A DNA stretch of 60,459 nt from Pedobacter sp. (GCA_025351765.1 JANXVH010000103.1:1-60459); one strand, 5' to 3'. Positions 1-10,071 are shown, numbered from the stretch's first letter. A program made the numbers and translations. Notes: generated by a model from the sequence alone, not told the origin.

Positions 1-493
1 TATTGTTTTTTACTGTTTGTTCAGATAATGTGAGTTCGTGGGCAATGTGTCGAATGGATTTGTCTTCATACCTACTGAGCACAAAGCATTTGCGCATAGT
101 CGATGGCATATTAACCAGCTCATGGTCAATTTTTTGTTGCAGCTCTCTGGCAATAATCTGTTCATCAGGGTGAGTCACTTTATGAAGATTGGCTACTAAA
201 ATCTCCTCTCCAGCAAGGCAGATCTTCTTTTTTCGGAATAGAGAAATTACTTCATTTTTAGCCACACTTATCAAATAAGGTAAAATTGAAGATCCCACTA
301 CCAGCGTTTCCCTTTTCATCCATATTTCAATGAATGCGTTCTGAACCACATCCTTAGTTTGATCCTCGTCTGAAAGAAGTTTAAAAATACTCCGGTACAA
401 TACTTCACAATGCCGACTGAACAAACATTGAAATGCAAATTCATCGCCGGATTGGATTGCCTGAAAAAGTTCTTGGTCTGTTTTGTAGCTCAT
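1..493 (-). CDS. ECF RNA polymerase sigma factor, FecI-like (C-terminus cut by window edge)
   Basis: An open frame reads from an ATG at 491-493 to the window edge, giving 164 residues without a stop. Region 2 is visible at about residues 10-75 (DEDQTKDVVQNAF, then EIW), and region 4 at about 120-164 (MRKCFVLSRYED followed by a helix-turn-helix). The size and spacing fit Bacteroidota FecI-like extracytoplasmic-function sigma factors, which usually work with a FecR anti-sigma factor controlling SusC/D-type uptake loci. The partner would lie beyond the left edge and cannot be seen. A -7 box TAATTTTG on the minus strand (508-515) places the transcript start only about 10 nt before the ATG, so it probably has its own promoter although the upstream nitrilase gene is co-directional. 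The sigma family is secure; its target is unknown. Confidence 0.85.
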   Translation of the reverse strand, partial: MSYKTDQELFQAIQSGDEFAFQCLFSRHCEVLYRSIFKLLSDEDQTKDVVQNAFIEIWMKRETLVVGSSILPYLISVAKNEVISLFRKKKICLAGEEILVANLHKVTHPDEQIIARELQQKIDHELVNMPSTMRKCFVLSRYEDKSIRHIAHELTLSEQTVKNN

Positions 494-545
494 GGCAGTG
501 ATCGCATCAAAATTAACGAACCACTATTAAGCCATTGTTAAATGC

Positions 546-2093
546 TTACTTTTTAGTATTATCTAATATCTTAAAAAGATCTAGCCGTCTGTCCTGCATA
601 TTCCTAACAGCTCCGAAATTGTGGAGTTCTTTTAGCAAATCAACATCTACGTCTGCAATTAATGTTGTCTCAGCATTTGGTGTAGCTTCTGCCTTAATAC
701 CATTGCTTGGAAAAGAAAAATCAGAAGGAGTGAAAACTGCGGATTGGGCATATTGGATATCCATATTGTGAACTTTCGGCAAATTACCTACACTTCCTGC
801 AATTGCCACATAGCATTCGTTCTCTATAGCCCTTGCTTGTGCACAGCTTCGCACACGAGTATATCCATTCTGAGTATCGGTCATAAAGGGTACAAAAAGA
901 ATTTGCATTCCCTGTTCAGCTAACAATCTGGGCAGCTCAGGGAATTCAACATCGTAACAAATCAAAATCCCAATCTTTCCGCAATCGGTATCATAAGTGG
1001 CCAAAGAATCACCACCAACCATCCCCCAGGCACTTTTCTCAGAAGGAGTTAGATGAATTTTACGGTATATTTCATGAGAGCCGTCCCGGCGACAAAGAAA
1101 TCCAACATTCTGTAGTACTCCATTCTCCATGTAAGGCATACTGCCCGTTATGATGTTAATGTTGTAACTAATGGCGTATTCTACAAATTTGTCTCGAAGT
1201 GGAATGGTAGACTTTGCGATCTCCCGCATTGCATCTGCACTACTCAAGTGATTGTAAGCAGTCATCAATGGGGCATTGAAGAGTTCAGGAAACAATATAA
1301 AATCACTTTGGTAGTCGCTCACAACATCTACAAAGAACTCGATCTGTTCACACAAAGATTCCAGACTTGGGAATGGCCTCATTTGCCATTGTACCAGCCC
1401 CAAACGGATTACCGATTTTTTTGAATTGATATGTATGGCTTCTTCATTGTAGTATATGTTATTCCATTCCAGCAACGAAGCATACTCTAGCGATTGTGTA
1501 TCGCCAGGCAGGTAACCTTTCAAAATCTTTCTGACATGAAAATCGTTTGCAAGCTGGAATGACAAAGTAGGGTCATGAAGTTCTTTTCCCTTAACCTTAT
1601 CCAAATATTCCTTTGGGCTTAATTTGTTTGCATGTTCCTTGTAAGCTGGTATCCTTCCGCCCGCAATGATGGCTCTTAAATTGTGTCTTTCACATATCTC
1701 CTTTCGGGCATCATAGAGCCTCCTTCCGATCCGCATACCACGAAAATTAGGGTGTACGAAGAAGTCGATCCCGTATAGTACATCGCCTTTAGGATTATGG
1801 GTAGAGAAACTATAGTTGCCGGTAATCTGAACATAGTTATGGTTGTCACCAAACTGATCATAATTAACAATTATTGAAAGTGCACATCCAGCAATTGCTC
1901 CATTAACTAAAATACAGATTTGTCCTTCGGGAAATATTTCAACCAGCTTTGCAATATGTGATTCACCCCAGACAGATGCGCCCTCCCATTCTGAATACGC
2001 TTGAATCATGGATGCTTTTAATCCTAGATAATCATCTTTGGTAAGTGTGCGCAATTCGATCTTGAGATCCTCGTTCTTTATGTCTTTGTCCAT
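546..2093 (-). CDS. GNAT acetyltransferase fused to carbon-nitrogen hydrolase (nitrilase family)
   Basis: This is a two-domain protein of 515 residues. Residues about 11-200 form a GNAT acetyltransferase with an acetyl-CoA loop-like RGMRIGRRLYDAR at about 118. Residues about 228-510 form a nitrilase-superfamily domain with a full Glu-Lys-Cys triad: E270 in FPELF, K345 in RKIHL and C379 in LICYD. The family hydrolyses C-N bonds in amides or nitriles, and the fused acetyltransferase suggests acyl transfer to an amine made or used by the hydrolase. The substrate cannot be read from sequence. No signal peptide is present, so the enzyme is cytoplasmic. A minus-strand -7 box TATATTTG at 2140-2147 sits about 45 bp before the ATG. 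This domain pairing is known in several bacterial phyla. Confidence 0.88.
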   Translation of the reverse strand: MDKDIKNEDLKIELRTLTKDDYLGLKASMIQAYSEWEGASVWGESHIAKLVEIFPEGQICILVNGAIAGCALSIIVNYDQFGDNHNYVQITGNYSFSTHNPKGDVLYGIDFFVHPNFRGMRIGRRLYDARKEICERHNLRAIIAGGRIPAYKEHANKLSPKEYLDKVKGKELHDPTLSFQLANDFHVRKILKGYLPGDTQSLEYASLLEWNNIYYNEEAIHINSKKSVIRLGLVQWQMRPFPSLESLCEQIEFFVDVVSDYQSDFILFPELFNAPLMTAYNHLSSADAMREIAKSTIPLRDKFVEYAISYNINIITGSMPYMENGVLQNVGFLCRRDGSHEIYRKIHLTPSEKSAWGMVGGDSLATYDTDCGKIGILICYDVEFPELPRLLAEQGMQILFVPFMTDTQNGYTRVRSCAQARAIENECYVAIAGSVGNLPKVHNMDIQYAQSAVFTPSDFSFPSNGIKAEATPNAETTLIADVDVDLLKELHNFGAVRNMQDRRLDLFKILDNTKK

Positions 2094-2212
2094 CGTTTAC
2101 TAAATATGCTGTTACGCCATTATGCGGTTACTAAAGAGGCAAATATATCCTTTTTCAATCAGATTTGATGGATTCTTGCTGCGGATTTCTCTGCAATAAC
2201 GCAATAATTTTT

Positions 2213-2220
2213 TAACTTTG
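2213..2220 (+). promoter_or_regulatory. Bacteroidota-type -7 box for the pentapeptide repeat gene
   Basis: TAACTTTG matches the TAnnTTTG consensus and lies 20 bp before the ATG at 2241. No convincing -33 TTG lies at the usual distance, so this is a partial promoter match. Confidence 0.4.
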
Positions 2221-2240
2221 CTTATCATTAATACACTCAA

Positions 2241-2825
2241 ATGCTTACTAACGAAGAGCCCATACTTCACGAAGATAAAACCTTTACCAATATAGATTAT
2301 TCTGAAAAACGCCTCACTAATCGGGAATTTGTTAATTGTGAATTCATTAATTGCAATTTCGGTAAAAGTGACTTAAAGGGCAACGACTTTATGGATTGCA
2401 AGTTTAAACAATGTAATTTTTCAATGGCAATACTTGATGGAACCGGATTAAAGGACGTTGTTTTTACAGGCTGTAAAATATTAGGCGTAGACTTTACGCG
2501 TTGTAATAAATTTTTATTTTCTTTTGAATTTAACCAATGTTATCTTGATTATAGTACCTTTTTTGGGGTAAAAGTTAAGAGAATTAATTTCACGGATTGC
2601 TCTTTAAAGGAAGTTGATTTTACAGAATGTGACCTTTCTGGCTCAGTTTTCAAAAACAGCGACTTGCTTGGGTCTAAATTTAGTGGAACAATAATGGAAA
2701 AGACCGACTTTAGGACAGCCTATAATTTTAGTATAGACCCTGACGGGAACAGGATGAAAAAGGCGAAATTTGCAGCTAATAATTTGATGGGGCTATTGGA
2801 CAAACACAACCTTGATGTAGAATAA
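2241..2825 (+). CDS. Pentapeptide repeat protein
   Basis: The 194-residue protein consists mostly of five-residue repeats of the A(D/N)LXX type in their F/C-rich form, for example FVNCEFINCNF and DFTECDLSGSVF. They predict a right-handed quadrilateral beta-helix over about residues 15-165. It resembles the size class of Qnr/MfpA-like proteins (about 200 residues), which can mimic DNA and shield gyrase, but most chromosomal pentapeptide proteins have no known role. A quinolone-protection function should not be assumed. There is no signal peptide. It is monocistronic, convergent with the EamA gene, and preceded by its own -7 box. The high Cys and Phe content in the core is typical of this subfamily. 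Confidence 0.85.
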   Translation: MLTNEEPILHEDKTFTNIDYSEKRLTNREFVNCEFINCNFGKSDLKGNDFMDCKFKQCNFSMAILDGTGLKDVVFTGCKILGVDFTRCNKFLFSFEFNQCYLDYSTFFGVKVKRINFTDCSLKEVDFTECDLSGSVFKNSDLLGSKFSGTIMEKTDFRTAYNFSIDPDGNRMKKAKFAANNLMGLLDKHNLDVE

Positions 2826-2850
2826 TAACAACCTAGTCTACCAGGGCTAT

Positions 2851-3753
2851 TTAAATTTCAGAACGCTGCTTTTTATAATTGGTGATAAACACACCTACAA
2901 TGATTAATATGGTTGCGATAATGATATCTGTAGTGATGGTTTCATGAAGGATAAGCCAGCCTAAAAATAACGCAATTACCGTATTGAAATAGGAAAGAAT
3001 GGATACTTCTGTTGCGTTTACTTTCTTTAGCGCATAGTGATAGCAAAAATAACCTATTACAGAACCAAATACGGCGAGATATAATACTGCAAGCAAGCTT
3101 GGTGTGCTCCAGGTGGCTACATGTGTATCACCCGAGAAAATAAAAGCAAGCACCAGTTGCGCAAACGTGGAGAATAGAAACTGATAAAATAAATCAAGGA
3201 AAATATTACTGGATTTATAGGTATATTTTTTTGTATAAATGGTGCCTGCTGCCCAACCGCTAATGGCAAAACACAGGCAAATAATTCCGTTTTGGTAATG
3301 GGGATCCAACAGGTCAGCCAGGCCATCTCTAAATATAAAGGCGACCCCTAGAAACCCCAGAATAATACCCAAAAAGCCTTTAAACGACGGTTTCTGTAAT
3401 CCAATTAAAACACTAACCAAGAATACAATAATAGGGTTAAGGGAGTTTAGTAAGGATGTTAAACCACTTGGTATGCTCTGTTCCGCAACGGTTGTCATTC
3501 CGTTTGCAACGACGATCATTAAAATGGAGACAAAGATCTGCCTGCGCAAATGCGCCCAGCCATTCCACTTCAATTCCTTTTTGTATAGCAGCACAACTAA
3601 AAGAATTAAAGATGCGATTGCTTGTCTGATAGCTGTAACAAACCAAGGTGGTATGGTCTCCACCGCTACTCTTATAGCAAGATAAGTAGTTCCCCATACT
3701 ATAGCTACTCCAAGAAGAGAAAAGATCAGTTTTATATCTGCCTTTTGCTTCAT
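2851..3753 (-). CDS. EamA/DMT-family transporter
   Basis: The 300-residue protein has about ten hydrophobic helices in two similar halves, as in the drug/metabolite transporter superfamily (RhaT/YdcZ/EamA type). An early [18 protein letters not shown] segment is typical of EamA proteins. It should sit in the inner membrane and export a small metabolite or amino acid; the substrate is not predictable. The start codon overlaps the pyrF stop codon by four bases, so the two genes are almost certainly co-transcribed and translationally coupled. That linkage does not prove a nucleotide-related substrate. Confidence 0.85.
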   Translation of the reverse strand: MKQKADIKLIFSLLGVAIVWGTTYLAIRVAVETIPPWFVTAIRQAIASLILLVVLLYKKELKWNGWAHLRRQIFVSILMIVVANGMTTVAEQSIPSGLTSLLNSLNPIIVFLVSVLIGLQKPSFKGFLGIILGFLGVAFIFRDGLADLLDPHYQNGIICLCFAISGWAAGTIYTKKYTYKSSNIFLDLFYQFLFSTFAQLVLAFIFSGDTHVATWSTPSLLAVLYLAVFGSVIGYFCYHYALKKVNATEVSILSYFNTVIALFLGWLILHETITTDIIIATILIIVGVFITNYKKQRSEI

Positions 3754-4580
3754 ATTATTTGGCTGGCTTTGAGAATCTGCTCCATCTCTTGCTGCAATTT
3801 TAAAGCTTCTTCTCTGGCGCGCTCTGCAAAGTCCTCCCCTTTTGAAGCGTAGATGATGCCTCTTGAAGAGTTAATCAACAGCCCGCATTCTTTATTTAAC
3901 CCACTCTGACACACATCAGCCAAACTGCCTCCCTGGGCACCTACACCAGGAACTAATAGGAAGTGGTAAGGCGCTATTTTACGGATATTTTGAAACTCTG
4001 AAGCAATGGTAGCACCGACAACGTACATCAACTGATCGCTATCTGCCCATTGGGAAGACACACGAATTACATTTTCATACAGCTTGCCGGTTTTTGTTTC
4101 AGAAAGCTGAAAATCATGATGGCCTTCATTAGAGGTTAATGCTAATAAGATAACCCACTTGTCTTTATGGTTTAAAAATGGGACTACAGAATCTTTGCCC
4201 ATATACGGCGCAACAGTTATTGCATCGAAACCCATACCTGACTGCGCTTCGTTAAAGAAAGCCCTGGCGTACATAGCCGAGGTGTTACCGATATCTCCTC
4301 TTTTCGCATCTGCAATTGTAAAAACATTAGTGGGTATGTATTTCCAAGTTTCTATCAGCGTTTCCCAACCCTTAAGACCCATGGATTCATAAAAAGCAGT
4401 GTTGGGTTTATAAGCTACACACAAATCTTTTGTGGCGTCAATGATCTGTTTGTTAAATTCTAAAACAGGGTTATCATACTTTAATAAGTGTTTAGGTATG
4501 TTCTCTACTACCGGATCAAGGCCTATACACAGGAAAGATCTCTTTTTCTTAATCTGATCAAATAACTGTTTTTTATTCAT
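3750..4580 (-). CDS. pyrF: Orotidine 5'-phosphate decarboxylase, type 2
   Basis: The 276-residue enzyme catalyses the last step of UMP synthesis, decarboxylating OMP in the cytoplasm. The hallmark active-site segment is [10 protein letters not shown] at residues 91-100, with catalytic Lys93 between two aspartates. An N-terminal LCIGLDP motif and a C-terminal phosphate-binding region ([11 protein letters not shown]) are present. The length and the GDIGNT form place it in the long type 2 (PyrF2) subfamily rather than the 230-residue E. coli type. It is first in a two-gene unit with the EamA transporter. Upstream, 4581-4853 holds no gene and separates it from the divergent rho. Confidence 0.95.
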   Translation of the reverse strand: MNKKQLFDQIKKKRSFLCIGLDPVVENIPKHLLKYDNPVLEFNKQIIDATKDLCVAYKPNTAFYESMGLKGWETLIETWKYIPTNVFTIADAKRGDIGNTSAMYARAFFNEAQSGMGFDAITVAPYMGKDSVVPFLNHKDKWVILLALTSNEGHHDFQLSETKTGKLYENVIRVSSQWADSDQLMYVVGATIASEFQNIRKIAPYHFLLVPGVGAQGGSLADVCQSGLNKECGLLINSSRGIIYASKGEDFAERAREEALKLQQEMEQILKASQII

Positions 4581-4853
4581 TACAAACGCTAATAAGTGAC
4601 AAAGATGCCAATTTTGGTGTAAAAATTAAATGTGATGATTAACTTTTAGTCGAGATTTTTTTAAATATTTTTATTTTTTTCTTGGAGATTAGTTTACAAA
4701 TCCATACAATTGCAACATAATTCCTTAAAAATTTATCTGACCATTCCAGAAAATATTCATAAAATCTTGTTTTTCAACTATTTTTATAGCCGATTTTTCT
4801 TGATTTGACTGATAAATATTTTTTAAAAAATTCTCAACACCGAATATTACATA

Positions 4854-6548
4854 ATGTTTAACAAAACAGAATTAAATGAAAAGCTCACAGCAGAACTGCG
4901 TGAGATAGCAAAAGCACAGGGTATTTTAAACGCAGATGAATTAAGAAAAGCCGAGTTGGTTGAGATTATTGCGCAAATAACAGAGCAGGAAACTGTTACT
5001 GAACCGGTGTCCACTGAAAAACCATCTAAGCTTAAGGCCGTTAAAGAAAACACAGCCGAAAAGTCTACAAGAAAAAGGACCAGAATTCCTAAAGAAGAGG
5101 AAACAACACCTACACCGGGTACAATTAAACCTTTTAATAGAGCTTCTTTATTTGATCCATCGCCTTCTTTTGAAGACAGGAACAATGCATCTGCTTTTAC
5201 AGAAGCAAAGCCTGAAACTATTAGCATTCCCTTAAACACGCCAGAACTGGTTGAGGCTCCTAATACGGAAACGATTGCTGTTCCTGAAACTGAAACAGGT
5301 GATGTTCCTGCAACCGCACCTGCCTTCGATAATAAAAAGAACAGACTGCCAAGAGAAGATAACCGTCCGCAAAAAGGTAACGTAAGCAACGTTCCTCAAA
5401 AACAAAATGAAAACAGCTACTCTAATCTTGATTTTGATAACACCATCACAAACGAGGGTGTTTTGGAAATCATGCCTGATGGATATGGGTTTTTAAGATC
5501 CGCGGATTACAATTACCTGTCTTCACCCGATGATATTTATGTGTCTCAGTCGCAAATCAAATTATTTGGTCTGAAAACCGGAGATACGGTAAAAGGAAGT
5601 ATTCGTCCACCTAAGGAGGGTGAGAAATATTTTCCATTGGTAAGAGTAGAAACCATCAATGGTAGGTTGCCAGCTGATGTGCGCGACAGGGTTCCATTTG
5701 ACTATCTCACTCCACTTTTCCCAACAGAACGTTTAAATCTGTTTACCGAGACTAATAACTACTCAACCCGTATTATAGATTTATTTACCCCAATTGGTAA
5801 AGGACAACGTGGTTTAATTGTTGCCCAGCCTAAAACTGGTAAAACGAATTTATTAAAAGAGGTTGCCAATGCTATTGCGAAAAACCATCCAGAAGTATAC
5901 TTAATCATTCTATTGATTGATGAGCGCCCGGAAGAGGTTACAGATATGGCAAGAAGTGTTAGGGCAGAAGTTATTGCTTCTACCTTTGATGAACCGGCAG
6001 AACGACACGTTAAAATTGCCAATATCGTTTTAGAGAAAGCAAAACGTCTTGTTGAATGTGGCCATGATGTAGTTATTTTATTAGACTCCATTACAAGGCT
6101 GGCAAGAGCTTATAATACAACAGCTCCTGCGTCAGGCAAGATCCTATCTGGTGGTGTGGATGCCAATGCTTTACACAAACCGAAACGTTTCTTTGGTGCA
6201 GCCCGTAACATTGAAAAGGGTGGCTCATTAACAATCTTAGCTACTGCATTAACAGATACAGGTTCCAAAATGGATGAAGTAATCTTTGAAGAATTCAAGG
6301 GTACAGGTAATATGGAGCTTCAGTTGGATCGTAAATTATCTAATAAACGCATCTTCCCTGCTATAGATATTACTGCATCAAGCACAAGAAGGGATGATCT
6401 CTTACACGATAGAGATACTTTACAGCGCGTATGGATTCTACGTAATCACCTTGCAGACATGAATTCTCAAGAAGCCATGGAGTTTGTACAGTCACAGATC
6501 AAAGGAACTAAATCTAACGAGGAGTTCTTAATTTCAATGAATAGCTAA
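4854..6548 (+). CDS. rho: Transcription termination factor Rho with long N-terminal insertion
   Basis: The 564-residue protein is the hexameric RNA helicase that terminates transcription. An N-terminal Rho-N helical domain occupies about residues 1-45. A hydrophilic, low-complexity insertion rich in Pro, Glu, Thr and Lys covers about 50-190. The OB/cold-shock RNA-binding domain follows ([11 protein letters not shown]), then the ATPase with Walker [10 protein letters not shown], Walker [11 protein letters not shown] and the Q-loop-type ASGKILSGG region. E. coli Rho has 419 residues, so the extra length is all insertion, as is usual in Bacteroidota. It is followed with no gap by pssA. The 270-bp leader is AT-rich and could carry autoregulation, though no specific element is visible. 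Confidence 0.97.
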   Translation: MFNKTELNEKLTAELREIAKAQGILNADELRKAELVEIIAQITEQETVTEPVSTEKPSKLKAVKENTAEKSTRKRTRIPKEEETTPTPGTIKPFNRASLFDPSPSFEDRNNASAFTEAKPETISIPLNTPELVEAPNTETIAVPETETGDVPATAPAFDNKKNRLPREDNRPQKGNVSNVPQKQNENSYSNLDFDNTITNEGVLEIMPDGYGFLRSADYNYLSSPDDIYVSQSQIKLFGLKTGDTVKGSIRPPKEGEKYFPLVRVETINGRLPADVRDRVPFDYLTPLFPTERLNLFTETNNYSTRIIDLFTPIGKGQRGLIVAQPKTGKTNLLKEVANAIAKNHPEVYLIILLIDERPEEVTDMARSVRAEVIASTFDEPAERHVKIANIVLEKAKRLVECGHDVVILLDSITRLARAYNTTAPASGKILSGGVDANALHKPKRFFGAARNIEKGGSLTILATALTDTGSKMDEVIFEEFKGTGNMELQLDRKLSNKRIFPAIDITASSTRRDDLLHDRDTLQRVWILRNHLADMNSQEAMEFVQSQIKGTKSNEEFLISMNS

Positions 6549-6551
6549 TTG

Positions 6552-7235
6552 ATGATAAAAAAACATATTCCTAATGCAATAACCTGTGCAAATCTGTTTT
6601 CCGGGTGTATAGGAATTGTTTTTGCTTTTAACGGATCACTGGAAAAAGCAGCGTATTTTGTGCTGCTTTCCGGTATATTCGACTTTTTTGATGGTTTAGC
6701 GGCCAGGGCTCTGAATGTAAAATCAACTATTGGAAAAGAACTGGATTCACTTGCAGATATGGTGAGTTTTGGCTTGTTGCCCGGGGCAGTATTGTTTAAA
6801 TTGCTGCAGGCGAGTGATTATCCTAGCGAATACCTTCCCTATTTAGGTTTTATCATAACTGTATTCTCTGCACTCAGGCTAGCTAAATTTAATGTGGACA
6901 ATCGGCAAACTGAGGATTTTATTGGTCTAAATACGCCTATGAATACCCTACTTATTGTATCCTTACCTTTTATAAATAGGGATTACCCAGCGGTTATTGG
7001 TTCTACCTTATTTTTGTTGGCGCTTATTGCATTATTAAGCTGGTTATTGATAAGCGAGATAAAGATTTTCTCATTTAAGTTGAATAAGCTGGGATGGCAT
7101 CAGAACAGGTTTAAATACATGTTCATAATTGCCTCTGTTTTGCTGGCTGTTGTATTGAAATTTGTAGCAGTACCACTTATACTGATCCTCTACATTTCTT
7201 TTTCAATCATACATTTCAGGAAGATTAAGACTTAA
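6552..7235 (+). CDS. pssA: CDP-diacylglycerol--serine O-phosphatidyltransferase
   Basis: This is a membrane enzyme of 227 residues from the ATG at 6552; an in-frame TTG directly before it is less likely to be the start. The CDP-alcohol phosphatidyltransferase motif spans about residues 45-70, beginning DFFDGLAARALN, with the later aspartates in ELDSLADMVSFG. It makes phosphatidylserine from CDP-diacylglycerol and serine, the precursor of phosphatidylethanolamine. About seven to eight membrane segments are predicted. It lies three bases after the rho stop and so is co-transcribed with rho. Its 3' end overlaps the convergent Hpt gene by four bases. Confidence 0.92.
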   Translation: MIKKHIPNAITCANLFSGCIGIVFAFNGSLEKAAYFVLLSGIFDFFDGLAARALNVKSTIGKELDSLADMVSFGLLPGAVLFKLLQASDYPSEYLPYLGFIITVFSALRLAKFNVDNRQTEDFIGLNTPMNTLLIVSLPFINRDYPAVIGSTLFLLALIALLSWLLISEIKIFSFKLNKLGWHQNRFKYMFIIASVLLAVVLKFVAVPLILILYISFSIIHFRKIKT

Positions 7236-7609
7236 ATTAGTTTTTCAAGATCGGCTTTGGCTTTATCTAGTTGTTGATATAGGATTACCGTGAATTGATT
7301 AAGCTCGTTAAAGTCTGTTGCCAGTTGTTTCACATTCATTTTTTCACGGGCATTTTGCTCCATTTCCTGCATGTGTTCTTTGGCGTCTTCTCTACCAACA
7401 TAAGTAAAGGTTGGTTTAATTTTATGGGCACTTGCCGCAACTTTATCCCAGTCTTCACCAGCTATCGCATTCTCGAGCTCTGCTATATACAATGGCGTTT
7501 GAGTTTTAAAAAGATCTATCATTTCAATAATGAACTCAGGACTGTCGCCAGACATCTCTCTAAGATAAGAGAGATCGAGTGGTTCATCATTTTTGCTTAC
7601 GTTAATCAT
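7232..7609 (-). CDS. Histidine phosphotransfer (Hpt) domain protein
   Basis: From the preferred ATG at 7607-7609 the protein has 125 residues; a longer reading to 7645 adds a poor 12-residue extension. It is a single four-helix Hpt domain with the phospho-acceptor His62 in the motif AHKIKPTFTYVG. Such proteins relay phosphate between hybrid histidine kinases and response regulators in the cytoplasm. No kinase or receiver gene is adjacent. The nearest two-component genes in the window are at 40.6-48.4 kb, and a link to them is only a possibility. It converges on pssA with a four-base overlap. Confidence 0.85.
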   Translation of the reverse strand: MINVSKNDEPLDLSYLREMSGDSPEFIIEMIDLFKTQTPLYIAELENAIAGEDWDKVAASAHKIKPTFTYVGREDAKEHMQEMEQNAREKMNVKQLATDFNELNQFTVILYQQLDKAKADLEKLI

Positions 7610-7659
7610 TAAAACAAACTTAGATAAAAATGTTTTTAAATGCAATCCAGCACAATTAT

Positions 7660-8154
7660 TTAAATTTTTAAAACCCGCTGCTCATCTTCGAGATCCGCAA
7701 GTATTCCCGCAACTGATTTTTTTGCGATGGGATGTATCAATTGTGGTGCAATTTCTGCTAAAGGCTCCAATACAAATCGTCTGTTTACCATTTCGGGATG
7801 AGGTACAATTAGCTCATCATTGTTTTCAATAATCAAGTCGTCGTAAAAAATAATGTCTATGTCAATTAATCTGGAGCCCCATTTCTCAAGTCTAACCCTC
7901 CCTAGCTGCTTTTCAATTAGTAATGCTTGATGCAAAACTGCAAAAGGTGACAAAAATGTGTTTAGGCCAATAGCCAGGTTGATAAATGCAGGTTGGTCTG
8001 GATTGCCCCAGGCAGCCGTTTCGTAATAGGATGAGAAAGCAAACACTTTTCCTATGCGGACTTCAATTTCCTGAACAGCCTCTGTAAGTAACTCAATCCT
8101 ATTGCCCAAATTACTTCCCAGTAACAAATAAACATTTCCTTTATCCAATATCAT
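7660..8154 (-). CDS. folK: 2-amino-4-hydroxy-6-hydroxymethyldihydropteridine pyrophosphokinase
   Basis: The 164-residue protein transfers pyrophosphate from ATP to 6-hydroxymethyl-dihydropterin in folate synthesis. The N-terminal LLLGSNLGNR and the central WGSRLIDIDIIFYDD, whose paired aspartates bind Mg-ATP, are diagnostic HPPK motifs, followed by VPHPEMVNRRFVLEPL. The length matches the single-domain enzyme (about 160 residues). It is divergent from sppA with 54 bp between them. A minus-strand TATTTTTG at 8185-8192 may be its -7 box. No other folate gene is in the window. Confidence 0.95.
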   Translation of the reverse strand: MILDKGNVYLLLGSNLGNRIELLTEAVQEIEVRIGKVFAFSSYYETAAWGNPDQPAFINLAIGLNTFLSPFAVLHQALLIEKQLGRVRLEKWGSRLIDIDIIFYDDLIIENNDELIVPHPEMVNRRFVLEPLAEIAPQLIHPIAKKSVAGILADLEDEQRVLKI

Positions 8155-8208
8155 ATAAAAGCCGATGGCTATTCTTTACATTTACAAAAATAACTATTTT
8201 ACCTTCCG

Positions 8209-9981
8209 ATGAGAGATTTTTTTAAGTATGTCTTCGCTACAGTTTTAGGCTTTATCATTTCTACAGTGCTGCTATTTTTACTCTGTGTGGGTGTAATATT
8301 TATCCTAATATCTTCTATAGAAAGTGACAAAACAGTTTCGGTGAGCGACAATACGGTGCTGTATATGAACCTTGATCAGGCAATTCTGGAACGTACACCT
8401 AACGACACCTTTTCGAGCTTGGCGATATTAGGTGGTAAAGGCGAAAAAAGCATTGGATTTAATGACTTGATCAAAGCGCTTGAGTTTGCGAAGACAGACA
8501 ACCATATTAAATGCATATACATAAACGTTAGTTCTCCGAACGCGGGCTTTGCTACTATGAAGGAAGTTAGGGATGCATTGCTCGATTTTAAAACAAGCGG
8601 AAAAAAAGTTATCGCTTACAGTGAAGTCTATACCCAGGGCGCTTATTACTTAGCTTCGGCCGCTGATAAAATTTATCTTAACCCCGAAGGGGCACTTGAG
8701 TTTAAAGGGTTGAGCTCCAAAGTAATGTTTTTCAAAGGTGCGTTAGATAAATTGGGCATAGAGGCTCAAATTATTAGGGTTGGGAATTATAAAAGTGCAG
8801 TAGAACCATTCTTTACAGATAAGATGAGTGATAAGAACCGCGAGCAGGTAACAGCCTATCTTGGCGGTCTATATGAAACTTTTTTACAAGGAATTTCAAA
8901 AAGCCGGAGTATCAGCACGACTACTTTACACCAGTTGGCAGATGACTACAAAATACAGCAGCCCAATGATGCATTGCAATATAAGCTGGTGGACGGTCTT
9001 AAATACAAGGACGAGATACTGGATGTGTTAAAAGGTCTCAGCAACAAGAAAAAGAATAACAACCTGACTACCCTTACCATTAATGAATACGCAAAGAACG
9101 TGGCCAATGAAAAAGGAAAAAGTTCTAAAAATAAAATAGCAGTGATTTATGCAAATGGCGATATCATGGGGGGTGAAGGCTCTGATACCCAGATTGGATC
9201 GGAGCGTATTTCTAGGGCAATCAGAAAGGCCCGTACAGACTCAACCGTAAAAGCTATTGTATTGAGGGTAAATTCTCCAGGCGGTAGTGCTCTTGCGTCT
9301 GATGTGATATGGAGAGAGATCGTACTTTCTAAAAAGGTTAAGCCGGTAATTGCTTCTTTTGGCGATGTAGCTGCTTCTGGTGGTTATTATATAGGCTGCG
9401 CAGCAGACTCTATATTTGTACAGCCGAATACCATCACCGGTTCAATTGGTGTATTTGGCGTGATCCCAAATTTTCAGAAACTATACAATGAGAAACTAGG
9501 CATCACCTTCGATGGTGTTAAAACCGGTAAGTACGCAGATATTATGAGTACAGACAGGCCATTGACTGCCGGCGAACGCTTAATTATACAAACGGATGTA
9601 AACAGAGTGTATGATGGATTTATAACACGTGTAGCTAATGGACGTAAAAAATCAAAAACTTACATCGACAGCATCGCGGGCGGTCGCGTTTGGGTAGGTA
9701 GTGATGCGGTAAGAATTGGATTAGCCGACAGGACAGGGAACTTTGATGACGCCATCGCCGCAGCAGCGAAGAAAGCAAAATTAGAAGACTATAAGGTTGT
9801 AGAGTTCCCGGAGATTATGGATCCTTTTAAATCTTTTATTGAAAATACTGCCGACAAAATAAAAATGCACTACGCAAAACAAGAATTGGGAGTTCATTTC
9901 TATCTTTATGAGCAAATAAAATCTGCAGTTGCAAAATCAGGCGTGCAGACAAGAATGCCTTTTGAGATCAAAGTTGAATAG
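8209..9981 (+). CDS. sppA: Signal peptide peptidase SppA, 67-kDa type
   Basis: The 590-residue membrane-anchored serine protease degrades signal peptides left after secretion. One N-terminal membrane helix (about residues 10-35) is followed by two tandem S49 domains. The catalytic Lys is in the N-terminal half, in VGNYKSAVEPF at about residue 205. The nucleophile Ser is in the C-terminal half, in DVAASGGYYIG at about residue 395. Both are intact, as in the E. coli long form with its Ser/Lys dyad split between repeats. It is divergent from folK. The gene is followed by about 140 bp containing the tRNA promoter. Confidence 0.94.
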   Translation: MRDFFKYVFATVLGFIISTVLLFLLCVGVIFILISSIESDKTVSVSDNTVLYMNLDQAILERTPNDTFSSLAILGGKGEKSIGFNDLIKALEFAKTDNHIKCIYINVSSPNAGFATMKEVRDALLDFKTSGKKVIAYSEVYTQGAYYLASAADKIYLNPEGALEFKGLSSKVMFFKGALDKLGIEAQIIRVGNYKSAVEPFFTDKMSDKNREQVTAYLGGLYETFLQGISKSRSISTTTLHQLADDYKIQQPNDALQYKLVDGLKYKDEILDVLKGLSNKKKNNNLTTLTINEYAKNVANEKGKSSKNKIAVIYANGDIMGGEGSDTQIGSERISRAIRKARTDSTVKAIVLRVNSPGGSALASDVIWREIVLSKKVKPVIASFGDVAASGGYYIGCAADSIFVQPNTITGSIGVFGVIPNFQKLYNEKLGITFDGVKTGKYADIMSTDRPLTAGERLIIQTDVNRVYDGFITRVANGRKKSKTYIDSIAGGRVWVGSDAVRIGLADRTGNFDDAIAAAAKKAKLEDYKVVEFPEIMDPFKSFIENTADKIKMHYAKQELGVHFYLYEQIKSAVAKSGVQTRMPFEIKVE

Positions 9982-10071
9982 CTGTTTTCGGGCTTTTAAA
10001 ATCCAATTAAAATAAGATTAACTGTAATACAAGGGGTTAACAATACTGCTTGAAAATAATTTGCAATGAGT

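Noticed and set aside
2241..2825. Quinolone resistance gene (Qnr)
   Set aside because: Only the general pentapeptide fold and size agree. No specific Qnr features could be confirmed, so a resistance claim is not supported.
4847..5389. 180-codon open frame antisense to the N-terminal part of rho
   Set aside because: It is rich in Ser, Val, Phe and Leu only because it mirrors the Glu/Thr/Pro-rich insertion of Rho. The other long antisense frames over real genes were rejected for the same reason.
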